Origin: NORP240 sp942492445
GTDB taxonomy: Bacteria > Pseudomonadota > Gammaproteobacteria > Pseudomonadales > Pseudohongiellaceae
Length of the DNA stretch: 52,855 nt
Assembly (NCBI GenBank): GCA_942492445.1
Contig: CALOEW010000056.1
Span: 1-52,855 of the forward strand
Reading direction: 5' to 3'
The notes below the pieces were generated by a model. The model had not been told where the DNA came from, did not search any database, and saw only the letters and a program-made list of their open reading frames with translations. Shown piece by piece: positions 18,702 through 27,607 of this stretch; within the stretch, counting starts at the first letter, position 1, and every line of letters starts with the position of its first letter. A program made the translations under genes and the position numbers.

Positions 18702-19475
18702 ATGATCAGGTCACTCAATCTTCTCATCGCCGTCCTGACCACGACAGTGCTGCTGGCAGGTTCGGCAGCCTCTGCGCAGACACCGGTCTATGGTTTCGAA
18801 GTGGTCGAGCGCTTTCCCCATGAACCGTCCGCCTACACTCAGGGGTTGCGTTTTCACGACGGCCTCATGTATGAAGGTACGGGCCGTCGGGGCCAGTCAT
18901 TGCTTAAAAAGTACCGGCTGGAAGACGGCCTGGTGCTGTCGAGCAAACGACTTGGAAACCGTTATTTCGGAGAAGGGATTGAGATTGTCGGGGACCGGAT
19001 CTACCAGTTGACCTGGCAGGCGCACATGGTTTTCGTTTATGACCTGGAGACTTTTGAACAACTGGACACCTTCTACAATCCAACCGAGGGGTGGGGCCTT
19101 ACCTACGACGGCTCCGAACTGATTCTCAGTGACGGCAGTTCCAATCTGTATTTTGTCGATCCGGATAACTTCGTCACCACCAGGCAGATAGAAGTGAGAC
19201 TGGATGGAAATCCGGTTCCGTCCCTTAATGAACTGGAGTATATCGACGGCGAGGTCTGGGCCAATATATGGCAGACTGACTTTATTGTGAGGATTGACCC
19301 CTCGTCCGGAAACGTCAACGCGCTCGTTAACCTGACCGGGCTTTCTGAACTGACCGTCCGCTCCGACCGTGAAGCGGTGCTCAATGGCATCGCCTATGAT
19401 AATGCCGGAGACAGACTGTTGGTCACTGGTAAACTGTGGTCCGATATTTTTCACATCAGGCTGGTCACCCCCTAG
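18702..19475 (+). CDS. Glutaminyl-peptide cyclotransferase, secreted
   Basis: A plant/bacterial-type glutaminyl cyclase, a five-bladed propeller that converts N-terminal glutamine of exported proteins to pyroglutamate. The 257-residue protein begins with a signal peptide (LNLLIAVLTTTVLLAGSAASAQ). It contains family motifs such as FPHEPSAYTQGLRF near the mature start, a glutamate in YFGEGIEIVGDRIYQLTW, and LNELEYIDGEVWANIW. I start at the ATG at 18702; an open frame upstream to 18612 lacks a signal-like sequence. Divergent from hinT; yjbQ follows on the same strand. Confidence 0.9.
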   Translation: MIRSLNLLIAVLTTTVLLAGSAASAQTPVYGFEVVERFPHEPSAYTQGLRFHDGLMYEGTGRRGQSLLKKYRLEDGLVLSSKRLGNRYFGEGIEIVGDRIYQLTWQAHMVFVYDLETFEQLDTFYNPTEGWGLTYDGSELILSDGSSNLYFVDPDNFVTTRQIEVRLDGNPVPSLNELEYIDGEVWANIWQTDFIVRIDPSSGNVNALVNLTGLSELTVRSDREAVLNGIAYDNAGDRLLVTGKLWSDIFHIRLVTP

Positions 19476-19479
19476 GGAC

Positions 19480-19498
19480 TTAATCAGAGATTCCCTGG
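19480..19498 (+). repeat. Palindromic repeat, family 1, half copy
   Basis: TTAATCAGAGATTCCCTGG matches the right arm of the family 1 repeats and lies between the glutaminyl cyclase stop and the yjbQ start. No matching left arm is present. Confidence 0.6.
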
Positions 19499-19499
19499 A

Positions 19500-19937
19500 A
19501 TGTGGGTACAGAAACATATACGCCTGAGCGCCAAACCCAGAGGGTTTCACCTGGTTACTCGGGAGATTGTAAGACAGCTGCCGGAGCTGGCGCAGATCCG
19601 CGTGGGTCTGGCGCATTTCTTCCTGCAACATACTTCGGCTTCTCTTGGTATCAATGAAAATGCCGACAGCAGCGTCAGGCGGGACATGGAATCCCACGTC
19701 AATGTGCTGGCACCGGAAGATGCGCCTTATTACGAACACAACCACGAAGGTGCCGACGATATGCCGGCCCATATCAAGTCCACCCTGATCGGTTGCCAGG
19801 TTACAGTTCCTATCCATCACGGTGAACTGATGCTCGGCACCTGGCAGGGCCTCTATCTTGGTGAACATCGGAGCCAGGGAGGTCGGCGGCGGCTGGTGGT
19901 CACACTGACAGGAGAGCCTGTCGATCAGCGGAGTTGA
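19500..19937 (+). CDS. yjbQ: YjbQ/UPF0047 family protein
   Basis: A 145-residue single-domain protein of the UPF0047 family. It shows HTSASLGINENADSSVRRDMESH and the later HHGELMLGTWQGLYLGEHR, which contain the conserved histidine and glutamate cluster. Family members complement thiamine-phosphate synthase mutants weakly, but the physiological role is unknown. Its TGA lies two bases before the ATG of the next gene. The start codon follows a half copy of the family 1 repeat directly, so the ribosome-binding region is made of repeat sequence. Confidence 0.9.
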   Translation: MWVQKHIRLSAKPRGFHLVTREIVRQLPELAQIRVGLAHFFLQHTSASLGINENADSSVRRDMESHVNVLAPEDAPYYEHNHEGADDMPAHIKSTLIGCQVTVPIHHGELMLGTWQGLYLGEHRSQGGRRRLVVTLTGEPVDQRS

Positions 19938-19939
19938 AC

Positions 19940-21016
19940 ATGTCACCGACAGCACCGGCCCGGCGCGTTGCTAAACTGTTGGTGGCCGCCGTGGTGGCAG
20001 TGGGGCTGGTTGCCTGCGAATCACTGGGATATTACGGCCAGGCGGCGCGTGGTCAACTGCATATTCTCTGGAACAGGGATCAGATTGTCGATCTGTTGCA
20101 GGAGGACACTCTGACGCCCGAATTGCGCCATAAATTACAGACCGCGCTGGCTGCCCGTGCTTTCGCCGTTGAGGCGCTGCACTTGCCCGCCGGTGATTCC
20201 TATCTTAGTTACGTAGAGCTGGACCGTCAGAATGTGGTCTGGAATGTGTTTGCAGCGCCTGAGTTTTCCGCAGTTCCCCTCAGCTGGTGTTACCCTATCG
20301 CCGGCTGTGTCAGTTACCGCGGTTATTTCAGCGAAGCGGCGGCTCAGCGCTTCGCCAGCCGCCTCGAACAGCAGGGGTACGATGTCTATACGGGCGGGGT
20401 GGACGCGTATTCCACCCTTGGCTGGTTCGATGATCCGCTGCTCAGTACCGTCGTCCAGCGGCCGGACTATCAGCTCGCGGCCCTGATTTTCCACGAGCTC
20501 GCCCATCAGCGTGTCTACCTGCCAGGCGATACCCCGTTCAACGAAAGTTTTGCAACCCTGGTGGAGCAGGAAGGATTGCGGCGCTGGCTGGGCCAGCAGG
20601 GTGACAACCAGTCGCTTCAGCAGGCCCGGCAGGAAAGAGAGCGGCGGCAACAGTTTGTGGCACTGGTACACGACTACCAGGATCGGTTCAGGGCCCTTTA
20701 TGAGCAGGAACTCGATCCTGGCAGCAAGCGGCGGCGCAAGGCGGCCTTGCAGCAGGAGTTGCGTGACGACTACGGGTTGCTGAAACAGAGCTGGGGAGGA
20801 GCAGGCCCTTATGATCGGTGGTTTTCCGGCCCCCTTAACAACGCGCAGCTGGCCACTATCTCCTCTTATAACGAACTGGTGCCGGTTTTCGAGCAAATGC
20901 TAAGGCAGAATGAAGGCGACCTGAGAGCCTTTTATGCCCAGGTGGAGCGGCTGGTGGAGATGGACCGGGAAGCCAGGGAATTGCTGTTGCGCCCCTCCGG
21001 GGACAGTAAGCCGTGA
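19940..21016 (+). CDS. Putative zinc aminopeptidase lipoprotein (PF10023-like)
   Basis: A 358-residue predicted lipoprotein with the signal segment LLVAAVVAVGLVACESLGYY, whose lipobox cysteine would be acylated. The zinc-metallopeptidase motif is in ALIFHELAHQRVYLPGDTPF, with the third ligand likely in FNESFATLVEQEG. A charged, probably coiled region follows. The family is annotated as putative aminopeptidase with no known substrate. The ATG at 19940 is chosen over the overlapping TTG at 19934. It is translationally coupled to yjbQ. Confidence 0.83.
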   Translation: MSPTAPARRVAKLLVAAVVAVGLVACESLGYYGQAARGQLHILWNRDQIVDLLQEDTLTPELRHKLQTALAARAFAVEALHLPAGDSYLSYVELDRQNVVWNVFAAPEFSAVPLSWCYPIAGCVSYRGYFSEAAAQRFASRLEQQGYDVYTGGVDAYSTLGWFDDPLLSTVVQRPDYQLAALIFHELAHQRVYLPGDTPFNESFATLVEQEGLRRWLGQQGDNQSLQQARQERERRQQFVALVHDYQDRFRALYEQELDPGSKRRRKAALQQELRDDYGLLKQSWGGAGPYDRWFSGPLNNAQLATISSYNELVPVFEQMLRQNEGDLRAFYAQVERLVEMDREARELLLRPSGDSKP

Positions 21017-21159
21017 GAAACTGCTGACCACCTGTCGTGCGGCATTGACTGACCCGGTGGACTTTGTCGGAGCCGGCTTTTATGCTTGAGATCCCGTGAT
21101 TGGTGCTGGCTCAAAAACCCGCCAGCTCATCTGTAACCTGTCGATTAAAGGAGTTTCCC

Positions 21160-22248
21160 ATGTTGCATCAGGCTCGAGTCCGCTGGACAGTGACGGCCCT
21201 CTTCACTACTGCCAGCTTTCTGCTGGTCAGCGTCGTGCAGGCGCAGCTGGTCGTTAATCCGACCAACGAGCATCCGAATCCCTACCGTACCATCAACGAT
21301 TATTTCTCGCTCCCCGGAGCGCGGCAATGGGGATCCACCAGTGCTGTCGATATCGACCCAGACGGAGAATCCATCTGGGTGGCCGAGCGCTGCAGCAGCA
21401 ACAGCTGTGCACTGTCTGAAGTGGATTCCATCATCAAGTATGACAAGGATGGCAATATCGTCACATCGTTCGGAGGTGGCCTGCTGATCTGGCCCCACGG
21501 AATTCACGTGGATCGGGCCGGGAATGTCTGGATTGCCGACGCGCGGGTCGCGAATGCCCGGGAGCTGGCTCAGAATCCTGCCGCGGCAGGCAAGGGCGCA
21601 GCCGTCTATAAGTTCAGCCCCGAAGGTGACCTGTTAATGACACTCGGTACACCAGGCGTGATTGGTGATGGCACCGGGCCGGTTCTCAGTGAGCCCAACG
21701 ACGTGGTGGTGGGTCCTGACGGCAGTATCTATGTGGGCGACGGGCACAGTGGCCAGGGCGCCGATGCCGACCTGTCCACAGTTGCCCGTATCGCAAAGTA
21801 CGACCCCGCTGGCCGTTTTCTGGAATCCTGGGGTCAGATCGGCACTGCACCGGGTGAATTCCGAACTCCCCATGGCTTGGCCTTTGATTCCCGTGGCCGG
21901 CTGTTCGTCGCGGATCGCGGTAATGTGCGTATCCAGATTTTTACCCAGGATGGTGCTTTCATTACCGAATGGAAACAATTCGGCCGTCTTAGCGGCATCT
22001 TCATCGATGACAACGATATTCTTTATGCTGCCGATTCCGAATCCAGCCCCACTTCCAACCCGGGCTGGCGGCGAGGTATCCGGGTTGGCAGCGCCATCAC
22101 GGGGCACGTGCTTTATTTTATTCCGGACCCGGCCGTCAACCCAGGCGGCACCAGCGCCGCGGAGGGCGTCGCTGCAGACAGGCACGGCAATGTCTATGGC
22201 GCCGAGGTCGGTCCAAGGCAGCTGGTCAAGTACGTGCGCGAAGACTAG
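21160..22248 (+). CDS. Secreted NHL-repeat beta-propeller protein
   Basis: A 362-residue exported protein with a signal peptide (ALFTTASFLLVSVVQAQ) and a six-bladed NHL propeller. Repeated blade motifs include HGIHVDRAGNVWIADARV, NDVVVGPDGSIYVGDGHSG, HGLAFDSRGRLFVADRGN and EGVAADRHGNVYGAEVG. The fold resembles peptidyl-alpha-hydroxyglycine amidating lyase and 6-bladed lactonases, but no catalytic assignment is safe. The ATG is preceded by AAAGGAG. Convergent with the deacetylase-like gene downstream. Confidence 0.82.
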   Translation: MLHQARVRWTVTALFTTASFLLVSVVQAQLVVNPTNEHPNPYRTINDYFSLPGARQWGSTSAVDIDPDGESIWVAERCSSNSCALSEVDSIIKYDKDGNIVTSFGGGLLIWPHGIHVDRAGNVWIADARVANARELAQNPAAAGKGAAVYKFSPEGDLLMTLGTPGVIGDGTGPVLSEPNDVVVGPDGSIYVGDGHSGQGADADLSTVARIAKYDPAGRFLESWGQIGTAPGEFRTPHGLAFDSRGRLFVADRGNVRIQIFTQDGAFITEWKQFGRLSGIFIDDNDILYAADSESSPTSNPGWRRGIRVGSAITGHVLYFIPDPAVNPGGTSAAEGVAADRHGNVYGAEVGPRQLVKYVRED

Positions 22249-22278
22249 GTGAACAGGCCCTGGGAAACGACCAGTATC

Positions 22279-22295
22279 CAGGGAACCTGATTAAG
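22279..22295 (-). repeat. Palindromic repeat, family 1, degenerate half copy
   Basis: CAGGGAACCTGATTAAG resembles the reverse complement of the family 1 right arm, with two bases lost. It lies in the 123-base convergent gap between the NHL gene and the deacetylase-like gene. Confidence 0.4.
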
Positions 22296-22371
22296 TGCCA
22301 CAACGCTCTGGCCTTCAGACTGGTCTGCTGGCGAGGCGTATTGAGGTGATTTTTTGGATTCCTGATGCCTG

Positions 22372-23295
22372 CTAGACGTTCATCAGGGCGCGAACATGTG
22401 CCGTTGCGCACTGTCCCAGGGCAGAAAGATCGTAGCCGCCTTCCAGGCTGGATACGATCCTGCCCTGAGCATGGCGTTCAGCCAGTTCGGCAAGTTTCCG
22501 CGTGATCCAGTAATAGTCGTCAACAGTCAGGTCGAGCCCCGAGAGAGGGTCGGCACCGTGTGCGTCGAATCCGGCTGAAATGAGGAAAAAGTCGGGCTTG
22601 TGCGCTTCGATGACGGGGAACCATTCTTCGGAAACGCGATTGCGGAATTCGACCGAACCTTCACCTGCCTGCAGGGTGACATTGACGATGCGCTCACTGG
22701 TACGGTCGAACTGTTTGCCGGGATAATTGGGATGCTGAAAGCTGGAACAGATGACCACCCGGGGTGAGTCGCGGAAGATGTTTTCAGTGCCATTGCCGTG
22801 GTGCAGGTCGAAATCGACGATCAGTACTTTTTCTATCTGCTGCTGTCGCAGTGCATGGGCGGCACCCACGGCGATGTTGTTGAAGAAGCAGAATCCCATG
22901 CCGTGCCCCTTCTCGGCATGGTGCCCGGGAGGCCTGATATTGCAGAACGCATTGTCCACTTTCCCTGACAATACCAGGTCCACTCCCTTGACCACGGCAC
23001 CGGCCGCGCGCCGGGCTGCTTCCAGGGTGAAAGGGTTCATGATGGTTTCGTGGTCCAGATTCCAGTTTCCCTCCACCGGTGCGTGCTCTTCGACATAGTC
23101 GATATAGGCCTTGTCGTGCACTCGTTGCAGCTGTTCCCGAGTCACCCTGGGAGCTTTGTAATGGGCCAGCAGGTCGGCCAATCCTGCTTCGATCAGGGCA
23201 TCGTTCACCGCCGCCAGGCGGGCAGGCTGTTCAGGATGAAACCGCCCCATGTCGTGACGTGAACAGACGGGGTGGGAAATCAATGCAGTAGTCAT
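22372..23295 (-). CDS. Histone deacetylase/acetylpolyamine amidohydrolase family protein
   Basis: A zinc-dependent deacetylase-fold hydrolase of 307 residues. Active-site elements are intact: the tandem histidines in IRPPGHHAEKGHGMGFCFFN, the metal ligands in LIVDFDLHHGNGTENIF and the third ligand in LISAGFDAHGADPLSGLDLT. Bacterial members act on acetylated polyamines, acetoin-related substrates or unknown targets; the sequence alone does not choose. Convergent with the NHL gene and divergent from the disrupted GNAT gene. Confidence 0.92.
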   Translation of the reverse strand: MTTALISHPVCSRHDMGRFHPEQPARLAAVNDALIEAGLADLLAHYKAPRVTREQLQRVHDKAYIDYVEEHAPVEGNWNLDHETIMNPFTLEAARRAAGAVVKGVDLVLSGKVDNAFCNIRPPGHHAEKGHGMGFCFFNNIAVGAAHALRQQQIEKVLIVDFDLHHGNGTENIFRDSPRVVICSSFQHPNYPGKQFDRTSERIVNVTLQAGEGSVEFRNRVSEEWFPVIEAHKPDFFLISAGFDAHGADPLSGLDLTVDDYYWITRKLAELAERHAQGRIVSSLEGGYDLSALGQCATAHVRALMNV

Positions 23296-23371
23296 TTCAG
23301 AAACGCCAGTGATGCTTTACCCGTACGCACGAGTCGTGACAATAATGGCAGCAGTGGGACCAGGATGAATT

Positions 23372-24155
23372 ATGGACCAGATCGCCCCGGATTTCAGAGA
23401 AACCCGTCAGCTGGACAACGGCACCAGCCTGATCATCCGTCCAATCGTGCCGGAAGACGCTCAAATCGAATGGGAATTTGTCCATGGACTGTCGGAACAG
23501 TCTCGGTACTACCGTTTCTGTGCCGGGACCAGGGATCTGACGCCGGCTATGGTGAAGGGAACCCCGGATGAATTAAGGACGGCCGGGGGAGGCGGGCGGG
23601 ACGCGGCGGGGGGCGGCGGAGGGGCGAGCGCGGCGGGGGAGCGGGGGGGGCCGGAGGCAGCCAAAAGGGGTCCTCCGTGGCGAGTTCAACTGGAGGCCCC
23701 TTGGCAGGCCGACGCATGCCAAGGCACACGCCTCTTCAGTGAACTCCTGGACACCAGAGCAGTGGCTTATGGTGAAATATTTCACCACCATCGATTTGAG
23801 TATACACATGGCGCTGATCGCGGTCATTGTTCAGCCTGACAAAGCGGAGCGGGAAATCGCCGTCGCCCGCTACTTCAAGCTGGCACACTGCAATCGCTGT
23901 GAGTTTGCAATCGTGGTTGATGACAGCTTCCAGGGCCTTGGTATCGGGCATCGACTGATGGAACTGCTGATAGCAGACGCCCGGGCAAAGCACTATGAGA
24001 TCATGGAAGGGGAGATTATGCCCGGTAACAGGCGCATGCTCGACTTTGTCACGGAACTGGGATTTCGCATCAACAGGGCCGCCAGCGAAGGGTCATTGCT
24101 AAAAGTGGAATTGCCATTGCAGTCATCGACCGGATTGATCAGTGTCAATCGGTGA
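23372..24155 (+). pseudogene. GNAT acetyltransferase interrupted by a 220-bp insertion
   Basis: The first part (MDQIAPDFRETRQLDNG to LTPAMV) and the second part (KYFTTIDLSIHMALIAV to the end, with the acetyl-CoA loop DDSFQGLGIGHRLMELL) are halves of one GNAT domain. They resemble the acetyltransferase domain at the C-terminus of YfiQ/Pat proteins. They are separated by 220 bp flanked by the 9-bp direct repeat TATGGTGAA (23548-23556 and 23768-23776). Excising one repeat plus the insert restores a continuous 187-residue frame across MVKYFTTID. The gene as shown would make a truncated protein with a glycine-rich nonsense tail. The insert is either a small mobile element or an assembly artefact. 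Confidence 0.85.
23557..23776 (+). mobile_element. 220-bp insertion with 9-bp flanking direct repeat
   Basis: The insert consists of a short leader, an extremely G-rich tract (23581-23656, with runs of five to eight G), and a hairpin segment. The hairpin has outer arms GAGTTCA (23682-23688)/TGAACTC (23740-23746), a partial GAGG/CCTC pairing, and inner arms CCTTGGCA (23699-23706)/TGCCAAGG (23717-23724). It encodes no protein and shows no clear terminal inverted repeats. The 9-bp duplication is what transposition would leave. The simple G tract is also what an assembly or base-calling artefact could leave. Composition is unlike anything else in the window. Confidence 0.5.
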
Positions 24156-24257
24156 ATCGGTTGAAGTTGACTGAATCCCCGGGGTGGATTTAGGATGACA
24201 CTACTGTCGGCGGTGCTTCGGTGACGCTGAAATCTTTATCTGCCCGGGAGTCGACCA

Positions 24258-24542
24258 ATGAGCAGCAGAAAGAATTATGAAGAAAAGCTCAAGTTCAAAC
24301 TTGAGCAGCTGGAGCGTGACATCGAAGAGCTGATGGCCAAGGTGAAGGATGTCGAAGACGACCTGGAACACGAGAAGAAAGTCGAGAAGCTTCGTGACAT
24401 GAAAGATGAGGCCAGAAAGAGGCTGCACCAGCTGATGAAAGCCAGTGACGATGCCTGGGAAGACCTCCAGGAGGGTGCGGAGCACTACTGGAGCGCCCTG
24501 GGTAACGAAGTCAAGGCGTTTGAAAACTTCTTCAGGAAATAG
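24258..24542 (+). CDS. Small coiled-coil protein
   Basis: A 94-residue, highly charged protein dominated by lysine and glutamate, with heptad-like spacing through LKFKLEQLERDIEELMAKVK and a second helix LRDMKDEARKRLHQLMKAS. It ends with aromatic residues (HYWSALGNEVKAFENFFRK). No family function is known to me. The ATG at 24258 has a GGGAG sequence nine bases upstream. It stands alone between the GNAT gene and the exported protein. Confidence 0.78.
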   Translation: MSSRKNYEEKLKFKLEQLERDIEELMAKVKDVEDDLEHEKKVEKLRDMKDEARKRLHQLMKASDDAWEDLQEGAEHYWSALGNEVKAFENFFRK

Positions 24543-24682
24543 CCCCGTCGTGGGGACACCCCCTGCTGTACCGCCCGGTCAGGTGGGCAATCTCCATCGC
24601 CTCCGGTGAAGGTGGACATGCCAGGTACAAGGAGTTAAATTCGAAAGCTGATTCCTTGAACCAGATAAACCGGGAGTTGGCT

Positions 24683-25825
24683 ATGCGATCTGTCACCCTC
24701 TTGATCCTGCTGGTCTTCGCCAGTTCGGTGCAGGCCCAGGGGTTTCTCGACTCCATTCGCCGGCGGGTCAACGATACCGTCAACAACGCAGTGGATGAAG
24801 TCCGCTCGATTACCAACCAGGAAATTGATGACGCCAATCGGGATGTCAGCCAGTCCACCGATGGGCTGGTTGACGACGTCATTCCGCAGGTGCCGGCAAA
24901 CGCGGGCGTTTCAATCCCGCCGGCGGTTCCATCGGGTGCCTCTTCCTCGGGGCAGACCGGTGTGCTCTCCAACACACTGTATTGGGGCACTCCGTCAGGC
25001 AACGACCTGCTGGCCAGCGAGCAGGAGATCCAGGGTCTGAGGATCGGAATGCCGGCAATGGATGTGGACCAGGCGCTCACAGAGCGCGGCTATGAGAGCA
25101 ATACGCCGCAACAGTATTTCAAGCGCCAGTTGACCGATGATGGCCGTGTGATCCGCACCCAGCGAGTACGTTACCTTACCGTGCAGCCTTCCCGGGAGTT
25201 TATCGACGAGCTTGAGGAAGGAGCCCTGAAAAACAGAGTGCTGGAGGCACAGCGGACGGGCAGTGGAAACCTGGAACTGGTTTATGTGATTCTCTATGAA
25301 CAAATATACAACCAGGAAGTCAGGCAGTTCGATGCGGATACCATGATTGGCCAGGCACGGGCTGCGTTCGGGCCCTCCACGTTCCCCGATGACGTGCTCA
25401 GGAACGGCATGGCATTCCGGACTTCACCCGACACGACGCTGATGTATCACGACGCATCGCTTCTCTCTATTGACTTCAGGAATTCGCTGGTTGAATCGGT
25501 TCCGGAAAGAGGGATGGGGCACCGGGAGGCTGTCTTCAATGCCCTCAGAGCCCCGTGCGGAGGGCCTGAGAATCCCTGGGGCGCTCCTGGAGGCGGCGGC
25601 TGCCCTAATGGCTGGCTTGACGCAATCCCCGATGACTTTGACAGGCAGCTTGAACTGGCGCGGGCAGTACTCAGTCCCTACATGCGAATCAAGCTGACTT
25701 CTTCCGGCGCCGGTATTGAGACACGTCTGGAGTGGAGTTATCTGCAGAGTGAGCGCGGTATGCGTGAACGTAACGCGGAGAAAGCGGCACGGGATAGCGC
25801 GCCTGCGGCAGAGCTTGATTTTTAA
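24683..25825 (+). CDS. Exported protein of unknown function
   Basis: A 380-residue protein with a signal peptide (RSVTLLILLVFASSVQAQG), an amphipathic helical segment rich in N and D, a serine/glycine linker, and a globular part with no recognised catalytic motif. A cysteine pair in the APCGGPENPWG and GGGGCPNGW region could form a disulphide in the periplasm. The ATG at 24683 is preferred to the TTG at 24656 because it gives a normal signal peptide and has GGGAG upstream. Convergent with the persulfide dioxygenase gene. Confidence 0.7.
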   Translation: MRSVTLLILLVFASSVQAQGFLDSIRRRVNDTVNNAVDEVRSITNQEIDDANRDVSQSTDGLVDDVIPQVPANAGVSIPPAVPSGASSSGQTGVLSNTLYWGTPSGNDLLASEQEIQGLRIGMPAMDVDQALTERGYESNTPQQYFKRQLTDDGRVIRTQRVRYLTVQPSREFIDELEEGALKNRVLEAQRTGSGNLELVYVILYEQIYNQEVRQFDADTMIGQARAAFGPSTFPDDVLRNGMAFRTSPDTTLMYHDASLLSIDFRNSLVESVPERGMGHREAVFNALRAPCGGPENPWGAPGGGGCPNGWLDAIPDDFDRQLELARAVLSPYMRIKLTSSGAGIETRLEWSYLQSERGMRERNAEKAARDSAPAAELDF

Positions 25826-25927
25826 CCGGTACTGGCTCCAATGTTCTTCAGACAGGTTCAGTGGCTCCGGGTGCAGGACGGAAAGGGCTGTGGTTTCCTG
25901 CTACAGGGCGGAAACCATCTGAGCCTA

Positions 25928-27001
25928 TCAGGATTCGCCGCTTGTCAGACTGTGGGGGACGGCACTGGCATTCCAGCGCAGGATCCCACCGAATATATTG
26001 GCGACCCGTTCGTGTCCGGCATCCCTGAGTATAGTGATGGCCAGCGCCGAGCGCTTGCCGGAGCGACACAGGGTCACAACAGGTTTGTCCGACGGAACTT
26101 CACCCACCCGGTCCCGCAGTTCTGACAGGGGAATGAACAGGGCGTTGTTCAGTGTCTTCAAGGCTTCGTCAAGTTCTTCCGGTTCCCGTACGTCCAGAAT
26201 AGTGACGGATGGCTGGTTCTGCATGACCCAGACCGGTTCGACTTCGGGAACGCCGGCGTAGCTTATGCGCAGATCCGCCCAATCGGGTTCCGGCGGCATT
26301 GCCCCGGATTCGGGCTTGCCGCAACGCAGGTTGTTGGGTACTGCCTCGTCGATTTTTTTCGGGTGTGGCAGTTGCATCGCATTCATGTACCTGACGAAAT
26401 CGTTTTCGTTGGCCTCCCCGCCAACACGCGCGTTGAAGGCTTTTTCCTCGCCAATAGTGGACTGAGTTCGACCATTGTAATCATGGGCCGGGAGGACAGC
26501 ACAGGCATCGGGCAGGGTAAACAGCTGTTCGGTGATGGAATGAAACAGGCGTGAAGCATTCCCCTGTTGAAAATCGCTGCGCCCGCAGCCGCGGATCAGC
26601 AGGGCGTCACCGGTAAAAACCCTTGACCGGTCGGTCAACACGAAACTCATGCAACCATTGGTATGGCCCGGCGTGGACCGCGCTTCGAGAGTGACTCCCT
26701 TTACGCCGAAGGACTCTCCGTGGTGAAGCGGAAGATCCATATTCTCGGCTCCGGCATCGGCGGAAATGGCTATCAGGCAGCCGGTTTTCTGCTTCAGCAG
26801 CCAGGCTGCGGTAATGTGGTCGGCATGGGCATGGGTATCCGCGACCAGCTTCAGGTTCAGCCCAAGTTCCCGGACCATGGCCAGATCTCGCTGGAACTGC
26901 TCAAAAACCGGATCGATAAGCAGCGCTTCCCTGCTGGAGTCATCTGCCAGCAGGTAGGTATACGTGGAGGATGTGGAGTCGTACAGTTGTCTGAAAATCA
27001 T
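25928..27001 (-). CDS. Persulfide dioxygenase-rhodanese fusion (ETHE1-like)
   Basis: A fusion of 357 residues. The N-terminal metallo-beta-lactamase-fold domain (1-240) has the iron ligands in DTHAHADHITA, PGHTNGC and FTGDALLIRGCGRSDFQ, as in ETHE1 persulfide dioxygenases that oxidise glutathione persulfide to sulfite. The C-terminal rhodanese domain (260-357) has the catalytic Cys312 in PVVTLCRSGKRSALA. Together they would convert persulfide to sulfite and thiosulfate during sulfide or cysteine-sulfur detoxification. It lies 19 bases after the membrane-protein gene on the same strand, probably co-transcribed. No sulfide:quinone reductase is in view. Confidence 0.9.
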   Translation of the reverse strand: MIFRQLYDSTSSTYTYLLADDSSREALLIDPVFEQFQRDLAMVRELGLNLKLVADTHAHADHITAAWLLKQKTGCLIAISADAGAENMDLPLHHGESFGVKGVTLEARSTPGHTNGCMSFVLTDRSRVFTGDALLIRGCGRSDFQQGNASRLFHSITEQLFTLPDACAVLPAHDYNGRTQSTIGEEKAFNARVGGEANENDFVRYMNAMQLPHPKKIDEAVPNNLRCGKPESGAMPPEPDWADLRISYAGVPEVEPVWVMQNQPSVTILDVREPEELDEALKTLNNALFIPLSELRDRVGEVPSDKPVVTLCRSGKRSALAITILRDAGHERVANIFGGILRWNASAVPHSLTSGES

Positions 27002-27020
27002 GGGATCACCTCGCGCGTCT

Positions 27021-27587
27021 TCAGGGACTGACTTTCACCGTGTAAACCCTGGGGTTGTAGGCTGCATGTTGCGAAAGGATCTCAAGGGCCAGATTTTCCT
27101 TCTCCTGGTCCCGGGTGCGAACGAAAAGCAACAGATGCCCCTCATCAACCTGTTCCTCCAGGTATTCGGCGTCGCTTTCATGGATTATTGCTGCCAGCAG
27201 GGCACCGATGCCACCGAAAACTGCGGTAGTTGCCGCAGCGGCGGCGATAGCGCCACCGAGGATTCCGGCCGAAGCGACTACAGCACCCCCGGCTACTGCG
27301 GCGCCGGTCATGTACAGAGTACCAAGAAGCGCATGAACAGTATCACCGACCGATTCCTTGGCCACAAAAGCGGTATCCGGAGCATCGGGGTCTTTGAAAT
27401 CTTCATTGATTTCCTCGTACAGATGCCCGAGTTTTTCCCGCACTGTAAACTGTCCCGCGAGCAGGCCGATTTCGGCATGGCTGAATCCCGCTTCCTGCAG
27501 CGCCTCGACAGTGTTCACGAGTTGTTCGGAATTGAAGAATATTCCCGCGGCTTCGCGGATCATTGGTGAGTCTGACGGCTTCGACAT
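27021..27587 (-). CDS. Glycine/alanine-rich membrane protein
   Basis: A 188-residue protein. The N-terminal half (FFNSEQLVNTVEALQEAGFS) resembles the alpha/beta domains found in general-stress-type proteins. The middle is a small-residue membrane hairpin (GTLYMTGAAVAGGAVVASAG and GGIGALLAAIIH). The C-terminal part (GHLLLFVRTRDQEKENLALE) resembles a second alpha/beta strand-helix unit. I start at the ATG at 27587, which has GAGGAG upstream, rather than 12 codons earlier. It precedes the persulfide dioxygenase gene on the same strand. Function unknown. Confidence 0.75.
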   Translation of the reverse strand: MSKPSDSPMIREAAGIFFNSEQLVNTVEALQEAGFSHAEIGLLAGQFTVREKLGHLYEEINEDFKDPDAPDTAFVAKESVGDTVHALLGTLYMTGAAVAGGAVVASAGILGGAIAAAAATTAVFGGIGALLAAIIHESDAEYLEEQVDEGHLLLFVRTRDQEKENLALEILSQHAAYNPRVYTVKVSP

Positions 27588-27607
27588 CTTTGGGCTCCTC
27601 AGGGCTG

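Noticed and set aside
23547..23729. Open frames through the G-rich insert on both strands
   Set aside because: The translations are low-complexity glycine/arginine/alanine or proline/arginine repeats dictated by the base composition.
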